NCBI GenBank assembly: GCA_007741555.1
Contig: CP036526.1
Coordinates: 1,550,001-1,614,000, forward strand
Length of the DNA: 64,000 nt
DNA from: Stieleria marina
GTDB taxonomy: Bacteria > Planctomycetota > Planctomycetia > Pirellulales > Pirellulaceae
Reading direction: 5' to 3'
Each line of letters begins with the position of its first letter. The stretch's first letter is position 1. Shown here piece after piece: positions 55,942 to 63,196 of this stretch. Below the pieces are notes generated by a model. The model was given only the letters and a program-made list of their open reading frames with translations. It did not search any database and was not told the origin of the DNA. The position numbers were made by a program, and so were the translations under genes.

Positions 55942-58245
55942 CTATTCTCGGAAACCTTGTTTCTGAAACGGATCGCTTTGGATGATCGCAGCGATCAAGT
56001 ACGCGAATTTGTAGTCGTAACGTTTGATGCCAGCGACAATCCGGTCGATGGCACATTTGTCATAGTATTCGGTGCCGCGGCCGAGCGAATAGATCAACAT
56101 CTTTTCGGCGATGCAGCGTACAAACTGTTCGCGCCGTGTTGTTGAAAGAACGCGACGTAGATCGGCTGCTCCGTCGAACTGCGTGCCATCGGGGAGTTCG
56201 CCGCGTGCGTCGACCGCATCCTTTCCGTCTCGGTCACGCCAAAGTCCCACGGCGTCAAAATTTTCCAACGCAAAACCAAGCGGGTCCATGACGTTGTGGC
56301 ACGCCGCACACGCCGGGCTTTCGCGGTGCTGTTCCATGCGTTCGCGAAGCGTCCCCACCAGCTTACTCTTTTCCAGTTCAGGGACGTCGGCGGGAGCGGG
56401 AGGCGGCGGCAGGTTCAGCAAGTTGTCCAGGATCCATTTACCGCGTTTGACCGGACTGGTTCGCGTTGGATTGCTAGTGACCGTCAAGACGCTGGCATGA
56501 GTTAGCAAGCCACCACGCTGGGTTCCTTCGAGCGACACGCGGCGGAATTGCTCGCCACTGACGCCACGGATTCCATAGTATTTGGCCAGCGGTTCGTTCA
56601 AATAAGTGAAGTTTGCGTCCAGGAGATCGGTGACCGGGCGATTGTCTCGCATCACCCCCAAAAAGAATGTAAGCGTTTCGCGTCGCATCAGTTTTCGGAT
56701 GTCGTCATCAAACGTGCGGTAGATTCGCGTGTCAGGATCGACGATGTCCAAGTTGCGAAGCTGCAACCACTGAGAGGCAAAGCTTTCTACGAACCGATTG
56801 GATCGCCGATCATTGATCATGCGACCGACCTTTTTGAGCAAAAGTTTTGGGTCACGAAGTTGCCCGCGATGAGCCATTAGCAATAGCTCGTCGTCCGGCA
56901 TGCTGCTCCACAGGAAATAGGAAATGCGGGTCGCCAATTCGTATTCGCTGACAGGCGGCATCGGACCGCCCTGCGTTGGAGATCTGGGTTGTTCGACACG
57001 AAAAATAAAGTGCGGTGAAACCAAGATCGCCTGCAATGCGACCTGAATTGATTCTTCGTACGTGCCTCCATCGCCGCGAACCTTTGCCGCCAAGCCGCTG
57101 AGTCGATTGACTTCGTCATTCGTCGCAGGTCGACGAAAGGCTCGGCTCGCCAGACGTCCAATCACTTGCGCGGTTGCAGATTCGACGGACGTTTTTTGGT
57201 TTGGCTTGACGAAGATTAATTTGCGGTGACTCGTGGGCAGATCGTTATCGCTGGGCTGCAATAGTTTGCGTTGCTCGCCGGTGAGATACACGTTGTACAG
57301 ATGGAAATTGCGATCGATTTTGTTTTTGACGTAAAAGTCATTGAGGAACGAAATTTCGATTTTTCGTTTGCCGCGACCAAGGCGAAATTCGACGGTGTAT
57401 TCTTCCTCGGTGCTGGATGGAATCTCCAGGACTTTTTTTGTGCTCCCCGTTCTGATTTCGACTTTGACCGGTTCGTCGCCGCCTTGATCGCCCGCGGCGG
57501 CCAGGATCAGTTTGAATCTGCCTCCAAACGGCACTTGGACCTCCATTCCCACCGTGCCATTGCTAGCCATGGTGAGCCGGCCATTGCCAACGTAGTTTTC
57601 GGCGCCGATAAGCGAACTGGCTGCAAAGCTGGTTTCATAGATTTCGGCGGGTGGCGGAGTGTAGATCGCTTGGCCTGTGATGTACTCCGCCGCGTCCAGG
57701 TACTTTTCAAACAAGATTGGCGGCAAGGAAAGCACGTCGCCGATGTTGTCAAATCCGTAGCCCACGTCGTCCCCTGGAAAACCTGTTGCCGGTTCGTAGT
57801 CGACGCCCGTCAGATCGCGAATTGTGTTGCGGTACTCGTGTCGATTCAATCGCCGCAGAGCCACTTTTCCGGCGTTGGGATTTTGAACGCAATTGACCGC
57901 ATTGGCCAATCCATCGATCAGCTGTTCCATGCGTTTACGTGTGGCAGCGTCCATGCGTTCGCCGTCTTCGGGCGGCATCGAACCAGCACGAACATGGTTG
58001 AGCGCGCTGACCCACAGTTTGCGGTTCTTCAAGACTGCGGCAGCCGATGAGTCCTCTTCGAGCGAAATCTCGCTGCCCGAATCATGGCAGTCAAGGCAAT
58101 AGGTGCGCAGAAGCGGAAGCAACTGTTGCTGAAACGCGGCTTCATATCGAGAGTCTTCGGCCTGACAAGTCAGTGTGCCGATGGCAAGAAAAAGGAACGC
58201 GACGAACGGAATGAAACATGCCGGGGCGATTCGAATGAGTTGCAT
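55942..58245 (-). CDS. Secreted DUF1587/1592/1588/1585 protein with c-heme and CBM60-like insert
   Basis: 767 residues with a signal peptide (FIPFVAFLFLAIGTLTCQAED). A heme c site CLDCH (50-54) with MPP near 90-92 marks a cytochrome-like domain. DUF1587 follows (LRRLNRHEYRNTIRDLTG), then an insert at about 220-325 with NDFY...DRN that resembles the CBM60-like modules of the DUF4347 proteins. The C-terminal half carries DUF1595, DUF1592 (RISYFLWSSMPDDELL), DUF1588 (RGGLLTHASVLTVTSNP and ACHNVMDPLGFALENFD) and DUF1585 segments. It forms an operon with the DUF1552 gene. Probably envelope-associated redox or degradation function; substrate unknown. Confidence 0.92.
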   Translation of the reverse strand: MQLIRIAPACFIPFVAFLFLAIGTLTCQAEDSRYEAAFQQQLLPLLRTYCLDCHDSGSEISLEEDSSAAAVLKNRKLWVSALNHVRAGSMPPEDGERMDAATRKRMEQLIDGLANAVNCVQNPNAGKVALRRLNRHEYRNTIRDLTGVDYEPATGFPGDDVGYGFDNIGDVLSLPPILFEKYLDAAEYITGQAIYTPPPAEIYETSFAASSLIGAENYVGNGRLTMASNGTVGMEVQVPFGGRFKLILAAAGDQGGDEPVKVEIRTGSTKKVLEIPSSTEEEYTVEFRLGRGKRKIEISFLNDFYVKNKIDRNFHLYNVYLTGEQRKLLQPSDNDLPTSHRKLIFVKPNQKTSVESATAQVIGRLASRAFRRPATNDEVNRLSGLAAKVRGDGGTYEESIQVALQAILVSPHFIFRVEQPRSPTQGGPMPPVSEYELATRISYFLWSSMPDDELLLMAHRGQLRDPKLLLKKVGRMINDRRSNRFVESFASQWLQLRNLDIVDPDTRIYRTFDDDIRKLMRRETLTFFLGVMRDNRPVTDLLDANFTYLNEPLAKYYGIRGVSGEQFRRVSLEGTQRGGLLTHASVLTVTSNPTRTSPVKRGKWILDNLLNLPPPPAPADVPELEKSKLVGTLRERMEQHRESPACAACHNVMDPLGFALENFDAVGLWRDRDGKDAVDARGELPDGTQFDGAADLRRVLSTTRREQFVRCIAEKMLIYSLGRGTEYYDKCAIDRIVAGIKRYDYKFAYLIAAIIQSDPFQKQGFRE

Positions 58246-58395
58246 CAGATGTGCAGCAATAAGTTGCGTAGATTAGAATCGAATTCCCCTTGGGCAATCA
58301 TGGGGATCGATACACTAGATCTTAGTCGACAACTCGGGTTGGCTGTGATGTTAAAAAATCCATTCGACGATCCTCTTTGATAGTGCCTTTTGACG

Positions 58396-58827
58396 ATGCC
58401 CCCTGTGCTAGGCCTTAAAGCACCCCACGAGCGATTGATGTTTGGTATCAGCCCTGTTGAAATGTTTGCTCTGGTGATCCCGTCTATCTGGCTGGGCAGC
58501 GCAATTGCCGGATTTGTCTGGTCACGGAGGGACGCGAGCAGTGGCGTCTACAAACCAGACGCACGTTCGTTGAGGATTGCATCTGTATCCGCGTTCGTCG
58601 TCATTTGCTTGGTATTAGTGACGATGAATGGCGTGGGAATCGTGGCTGGTGGCTTTATGACTTACCTAGTCACCGCGCTATTTGCACGAACGGGCTACGC
58701 CATTGGGCCAGCATCAGCGAATCGACCGCAGAGGTCCGCGAAACCAATGCGCCGCTACACCAACGCGATATCTGAAACCGGCAATCCCTATCAGCCGCCC
58801 GTATCGGATACGGACGTCGATACGTGA
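58396..58827 (+). CDS. Small membrane protein
   Basis: About 143 residues with three hydrophobic helices (MFALVIPSIWLGSAIAGFVW, SVSAFVVICLVLVTM, GIVAGGFMTYLVTALFA) and a polar C-tail ending NPYQPPVSDTDVDT, a tail motif common in small planctomycete membrane proteins. The start is ATG 58396; a TTG at 58390 is weaker. No known family or partner. It converges with the IspH-fusion gene, 20 bases from its stop. Confidence 0.65.
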   Translation: MPPVLGLKAPHERLMFGISPVEMFALVIPSIWLGSAIAGFVWSRRDASSGVYKPDARSLRIASVSAFVVICLVLVTMNGVGIVAGGFMTYLVTALFARTGYAIGPASANRPQRSAKPMRRYTNAISETGNPYQPPVSDTDVDT

Positions 58828-58847
58828 TTTGGAAACACAACACTGTT

Positions 58848-60443
58848 TTAACGAACCCGCCGCGCAGAGAGCCAACGGCGAGAAGTCCGGTCGCGGTATG
58901 CTTTCCAGTTCATACCGGCGGCCACAAACACGCTGCGATGGTCGTGCCAAACGATGCGACGCGCGATTTGAAATCCGATGGATTCGGCCTGCGAGACCAA
59001 CCATCGCCGACCCCGACTCCAGCGGCTTGCCAGGACGTTGGCTTGGTTTTGCTGGAATTGCACATGGGCGCGCTCGTCACGCAAAATTCGTTGGCAGATG
59101 GTTCGCAAAGTGGGCGAATCGGTCGACCGCAGCAGTGCAAGGTAGTAGACCTGTGCCAGAATTTCAGCGGTCAGCAGCACCATGATCGACGTGCGAAGCC
59201 CCGCCAAATGTCGGACCGAACGAAAGCAATGGTCTGACCAATGGTGGGTAAGGATCGCTTCGCCTTCTTGTTGCAAGAATTTTTCTAGCCAAGCTGCGTG
59301 GCAGTTTTCTTCTTGTAGAAAAAGTTTCAAGGCAGACAGGTAGTCTTCGTCACCACCGCGATCGGTCCAATTTTTCGCCGCTCGGCAAATGTGCCTGCCC
59401 TCGCCGCTTTCACCAAGTTGAAACGTTTGGATCGACGCGATCACAGCAGCTTTTTCAGTGGCCGATAGCGTCGGCGTCTTTGACCATGCAACGGTAGGTG
59501 GATGGTTCATGTTGTCGTAAAAGTAATCCGCCCAATCACGATTGCTCCACGCATCGCACCACACCTGATCGCGTTGCATGCGTCGGCCTCGCACGCTGGT
59601 GATTCGTCGCAATTCTTGTTCGACGGCATCAATCGTCGTATCGGGAGTTGATGTTCCGGCTGTCAGTCCGATTCGTTGATGGCCGACAAACCAATCGGTT
59701 CGCAGTTCGTCAGCGGATTGCACGTGGTAGGCCTCGACGTTGTGCGACAAACAACGTTGCAGCAGACGCTGAGTGTTGTTTGAATTCTTGCCGCCAACGA
59801 CAATGACCAGCCCGACTTTTTGGCACAGTTGATCCACCGCGTTTTGGCGTTGGCGAGTCGGTCGACAGATCGTGTTGGTCCAACGAATGGATGCTTGGTG
59901 GTTTTGCTTTGCAATTTCGTCGCGACATTCCTGAGCGATCGAATCGGGGATCGTCGTCTGAGCAATGATGCCGATTTTGGGCGTGCCGTAGTTGGCGACT
60001 TCGCTGGCATCGGCGACGACAGCGCAGCGATTCGCGGGCAAGTCTTCGATGATGCCTTGGACTTCGACGTGATTGCGGCTGCCAATGAGCACGACGAAGT
60101 GGTCGCGATCGATCAGTGCCGTCGCCGCTTGATGGACTCGGCGAACCAGCGGACACGTCGTGTCAAGCAATTCCTTGCCCGACGATTGCAGCAGATTGCG
60201 CCGGCGATCACTGATGCCGTGGGCGGTTACCATGACGATCGGCCGCTCGGGAATCGAATCGCGGTCGGATTCGCCTAGCAACTGAAATTCGCGCTGCTCA
60301 AGGGCGTCGGTGACGTCTGTGTTGTGCACCAATTCACCGTATATGGCGGTCTTTTGCGGCTGAGTAGCTTGTTGGGCAGCCTGAAAAGCATCTCGCACGC
60401 CAAAGCAAAATCCCATGTGTTCGGCTCGTATGATCTGTGTCAT
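58848..60443 (-). CDS. ispH: IspH (HMBPP reductase) fused to a ferritin-like diiron domain
   Basis: 531 residues in one uninterrupted frame. Residues 1-285 are IspH, the last step of the MEP isoprenoid pathway: cluster ligands Cys13, Cys97 and Cys193, the HGIS loop, His40, His125/Glu127 (NHVEVQG), QTT, KNSNNTQRL and AGTSTPDT are all present. Residues about 325-500 form a four-helix diiron domain with Glu345/348, ExxH 379-382, Glu427 and ExxH 457-460, the ligand set of ferritin-like/COQ7/rubrerythrin-type proteins. The ATG at 60443 begins directly at the IspH N-terminus. A 15-base palindrome lies 27 bases upstream. The diiron domain could protect or supply iron to the oxygen-labile cluster, or act on an isoprenoid; these are inferences. 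Confidence 0.9.
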   Translation of the reverse strand: MTQIIRAEHMGFCFGVRDAFQAAQQATQPQKTAIYGELVHNTDVTDALEQREFQLLGESDRDSIPERPIVMVTAHGISDRRRNLLQSSGKELLDTTCPLVRRVHQAATALIDRDHFVVLIGSRNHVEVQGIIEDLPANRCAVVADASEVANYGTPKIGIIAQTTIPDSIAQECRDEIAKQNHQASIRWTNTICRPTRQRQNAVDQLCQKVGLVIVVGGKNSNNTQRLLQRCLSHNVEAYHVQSADELRTDWFVGHQRIGLTAGTSTPDTTIDAVEQELRRITSVRGRRMQRDQVWCDAWSNRDWADYFYDNMNHPPTVAWSKTPTLSATEKAAVIASIQTFQLGESGEGRHICRAAKNWTDRGGDEDYLSALKLFLQEENCHAAWLEKFLQQEGEAILTHHWSDHCFRSVRHLAGLRTSIMVLLTAEILAQVYYLALLRSTDSPTLRTICQRILRDERAHVQFQQNQANVLASRWSRGRRWLVSQAESIGFQIARRIVWHDHRSVFVAAGMNWKAYRDRTSRRWLSARRVR

Positions 60444-60468
60444 TGGTGCTCTCTCTCTTTGCTCTTTG

Positions 60469-60485
60469 GCTTTGCAATGCAAAGC
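60469..60485. promoter_or_regulatory. Palindromic operator upstream of the IspH fusion
   Basis: GCTTTGCAATGCAAAGC, a perfect palindrome around one central base, 26-42 bases before the ispH start. The inner 15 bases, CTTTGCAATGCAAAG, are the exact inverse form of the site at 61581-61595. No clear -35/-10 pair is seen beside it. It is likely bound by the adjacent winged-helix regulator; inference. Confidence 0.65.
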
Positions 60486-60513
60486 TTGGGGTGAAATAAA
60501 AAGGACGTGCGGT

Positions 60514-60936
60514 CTATTGGCCTGCCAATCGATTTGGCGAATTTTGGCTGCGTCGCGTCGTGTTTGGCAGCGTTCCCATTTGGTTTTGCGCATCGCCGAT
60601 GACGCGCTGCAACTCACTCAAGTATTCCAAGAAGCGTTCGCGTCCGGCGTCGGTCAGAAAACAGGTTGTTTGCGGTCGACCTGCGGAGTCATCGCGGACC
60701 AATCGAACCAGGCTCGCGTCGGTGAGGTGTTTGAGATGGCGATTGAGATTGCCGTCGGTCAAATCGCAAAGTTGTTTCAGTTCGCCAAACGTGAGACCTT
60801 CGTCGGCACCGGCCAAACACGTCATCAATCCCAATCGCGCTTTCTCGTGCATGACGCGGTCCAAGCCGTCATAAGAAAATCTTCCTGAAGGCCCTTCGAC
60901 GCTAGCGGTCTGCTTCGATTTTGGTTTTCGTGCCAT
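60514..60936 (-). CDS. Winged-helix transcriptional regulator
   Basis: 140 residues. The winged-helix DNA-binding domain (PF13601/HTH_34-like, MarR-related) covers about 25-120: HEKARLGLMTCLAG, LTFGELKQLCDLTDGNLNRHLKHL (recognition helix) and GRPQTTCFLTDAGRERFLEYL. It starts at ATG 60936 overlapping the stop of the membrane-protein gene (ATGA), so the two are made together. Basic N-terminal tail. The palindromes at 60469-60485 and 61581-61595 are its probable operators, giving autoregulation plus control of the IspH fusion; inference. Confidence 0.88.
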   Translation of the reverse strand: MARKPKSKQTASVEGPSGRFSYDGLDRVMHEKARLGLMTCLAGADEGLTFGELKQLCDLTDGNLNRHLKHLTDASLVRLVRDDSAGRPQTTCFLTDAGRERFLEYLSELQRVIGDAQNQMGTLPNTTRRSQNSPNRLAGQ

Positions 60937-61547
60937 CAGATTGCCTCCCCGTTGGCAGTGTTGATGTGCATCAAGCCTGCCGCTAACACTTGACCGCCAC
61001 CGAAGGGAATGGCCATTGTTAGTGGATGCATTACCCAGTCGCCTTGGCCCAGGATCAGAACCGCAAGTCCGCAGCCGATGTACCAAATGCCAACTTTTTG
61101 CAACGAGCTGGGCAAGAGAGAGGACGCCGCAAAGACGCCCATGCCCAACAATGCCGCCCACAAACCTGGCAGCACCCAGGCGATTTCGATCGCAGTAAAA
61201 AACACTACGGTAGTGATCGACGCACCAACGATGATGGCAGGTGATAGCCGAGCCAGCACGTCAAGCGTCATTCGTCGTTCCCGCGCGGTTGGATCGCGAT
61301 AGTATCGCAACACCATGTCCGCCAAAACGATCACCAACGCAATCGCAGCAACCGAGACCCAGAGCATCAGAAAAGCTCGCGTCGGATCGGTCGATTGAGC
61401 CACGATGCCAGATTGCAGGCAAGCCGCCGCGATCGCGACTAAGCTGGTTAGCGCCGTCGGAAATGCGCGTAGGCCCTCAAACGTGTTGGAGCGGTTGGCC
61501 ACCGACTTGATTGCATCGAGGTGCTCCAAGGCTTCGTCGAGTTTCAT
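60936..61547 (-). CDS. Membrane protein co-encoded with the winged-helix regulator
   Basis: 203 residues. A short soluble N-terminus (MKLDEALEHLDAIKSV) is followed by about six hydrophobic helices, including ALTSLVAIAAACLQSGIV, FLMLWVSVAAIALVIVLADM and IGCGLAVLILGQGDW. I do not recognise a characterised family, but membrane protein/HTH_34 pairs of this kind recur in bacteria. Its stop overlaps the regulator start. A good promoter and palindrome lie 34-74 bases upstream. It may sense a signal at the membrane and control the regulator; inference. Confidence 0.8.
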   Translation of the reverse strand: MKLDEALEHLDAIKSVANRSNTFEGLRAFPTALTSLVAIAAACLQSGIVAQSTDPTRAFLMLWVSVAAIALVIVLADMVLRYYRDPTARERRMTLDVLARLSPAIIVGASITTVVFFTAIEIAWVLPGLWAALLGMGVFAASSLLPSSLQKVGIWYIGCGLAVLILGQGDWVMHPLTMAIPFGGGQVLAAGLMHINTANGEAI

Positions 61548-61580
61548 AAACGCTCCCTCGGTTCGTGCTGGTTCTGGATG

Positions 61581-61595
61581 CTTTGCATTGCAAAG
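61581..61595. promoter_or_regulatory. Palindromic operator upstream of the membrane protein/regulator operon
   Basis: CTTTGCATTGCAAAG, a perfect palindrome around one central base, 34-48 bases before the membrane-protein start. It overlaps the -10 of the promoter at 61592-61620 and extends over the likely transcription start, the position expected of a repressor site. Confidence 0.7.
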
Positions 61596-61620
61596 TATCC
61601 AGTCGCCCATGCCGAGTCAA
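61592..61620 (-). promoter_or_regulatory. Sigma70-type promoter of the membrane protein/regulator operon
   Basis: On the minus strand, -35 TTGACT (61620-61615) and -10 TACTTT (61597-61592) are separated by exactly 17 bases. The -10 shares CTTT with the palindrome, so operator occupancy would block transcription. Confidence 0.65.
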
Positions 61621-61667
61621 GCGGTTTTTGGGTAGCTGGAGTCTTTCATCTGACCCGAATCTTTTCG

Positions 61668-63128
61668 CTACGCGATGATCTCGTGGATTGGTTCGACTTC
61701 TTCGACGCCGACCAGTTTTTGCTCCAAACCACTGTAGAAATACGACAGTCGATTGGGATCCAAGCCCAGCTGATGAAGAATCGTGGCGTGCATGTTTCTG
61801 ACATGCAACGGGTTTTCGACGGCTCTGGAACCGAGTTCGTCAGTGGTTCCATGGGACACACCGCCTTTGATTCCGCCGCCGGCCATCCACATTGTGAACC
61901 CGTAGGCATTGTGATCGCGACCGGATCCTTTCGCGTATTCGGCGGTTGGCTGACGACCAAATTCGCCGCCCCAAACGACGAGCGTTTCGTCCAGCATGCC
62001 ACGTTGTTTCAGGTCAGCCAGCAAAGCAGCGACCGGTTGATCGGTCGCACCTGCGTGTCGATTGTGGTTGACTTCCAAATCGCCGTGCGCGTCCCAGTTG
62101 TCATCATTGTGCGCGCCGCCACTGTATAGCTGAATGAAACGGACGCCCCGCTGAGCCAGTCGGCGTGCGATCAAACATCGCCGACCAAAATCATCCGTCG
62201 GAGCGTTACCGACACCATACATGTCCAAGGTTCGCTGGTCTTCTTGCCCCAGGTCAACGGCTTCGGGGGCAGTCGATTGCATGTTGTAGGCAAGTTCGTA
62301 GCTGGCGATTCGCGAAGCTAGATCGCTGTTGCCGCCGCGGGATTGCAGGTGGCGAGTGTTAGCGTTTTGAATGGAATCAAGCAGCTCGCGTTGGACGCCT
62401 TCGGGAAGATCTTTGGGAGCTGCTAAATCTAGGATCGGTGCCCCTTTGCCTTTGAATACAGTGCCCGCGTACGTTGCCGGCATGTAACCGCTGCTCCAGT
62501 TCTTGGCGCCGCTAATGGGACCACCAACCGGCTGCAACATCACGACAAAGCCTGGCAAGTCTTCATTGACGGTGCCAAGGCCATAGTTGACCCATGAACC
62601 CATCGCGGGGCTGCCCGAGAGAATTTTGCCGCTGTTCATCATCAACATCGCCGATCCGTGGATCGGCGAATCAGCTGTCATCGAATGCAGAAATGCGATG
62701 TCGTCGACATGCTTGGCCACATTCGGAAACAGCGAACTGACCCACTTGCCGCATTCGCCGTGCTGCTTGAAATCCCAACGCGGTTCAACGATACGTCCGC
62801 CCGGTTTGTGGCCCCCACGGCCAAATGTTTTTACTTCGACCGTTTTGCCATCCATGCCTTTCATCTTTGGCTTGTAGTCGAACGTATCCATATGGCTGGG
62901 ACCGCCATACATGAACAGGAAAATAACGGTCTTCGCTTTCGGGGCAAAATGTGGCAGTTTCGCGGAGAGAGGACTTTGGAAAGAAGCTTCCGCTGCATTG
63001 GCACTTCCAAAAAATCCGTCACCCGAAAGCATGGACGTCAATGCGGCTGCGCCAAAACCACCTCCTGTTTGCCACAGGAATTCGCGTCGCGTGCGTCCGC
63101 AAAAGTTTCGTTTCGATGAATTTGACAT
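61668..63128 (-). CDS. Tat-exported DUF1501 protein
   Basis: 486 residues. A twin-arginine signal (RTRREFLWQTGGGFGAAAL) leads into a DUF1501 domain of the sulfatase/alkaline phosphatase-like superfamily: TVIFLFMYGGPSHMDTFDYKP, HSMTADSPIHGSAMLMMNSG, VHLYSGGAHNDDNWDAH-like near residue 330, VVWGGEFGRQPT and GRDHNAYGFTMWMAGGGI. Planctomycetes encode many such genes next to DUF1549/DUF1553 cytochrome proteins, as here. The physiological function is unknown. Confidence 0.94.
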   Translation of the reverse strand: MSNSSKRNFCGRTRREFLWQTGGGFGAAALTSMLSGDGFFGSANAAEASFQSPLSAKLPHFAPKAKTVIFLFMYGGPSHMDTFDYKPKMKGMDGKTVEVKTFGRGGHKPGGRIVEPRWDFKQHGECGKWVSSLFPNVAKHVDDIAFLHSMTADSPIHGSAMLMMNSGKILSGSPAMGSWVNYGLGTVNEDLPGFVVMLQPVGGPISGAKNWSSGYMPATYAGTVFKGKGAPILDLAAPKDLPEGVQRELLDSIQNANTRHLQSRGGNSDLASRIASYELAYNMQSTAPEAVDLGQEDQRTLDMYGVGNAPTDDFGRRCLIARRLAQRGVRFIQLYSGGAHNDDNWDAHGDLEVNHNRHAGATDQPVAALLADLKQRGMLDETLVVWGGEFGRQPTAEYAKGSGRDHNAYGFTMWMAGGGIKGGVSHGTTDELGSRAVENPLHVRNMHATILHQLGLDPNRLSYFYSGLEQKLVGVEEVEPIHEIIA

Positions 63129-63196
63129 GGCACTTAGTTGTGTGTTGAGATGAATTGGTTCGGCTGGCTAATTCGACTAGCTATTCGGAGCGTCGA

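Noticed and set aside
58848-60443. IspH fusion as two genes joined by a sequencing error
   Set aside because: No stop or frame change is seen between the domains and the linker has normal composition; an error cannot be fully excluded without reads.
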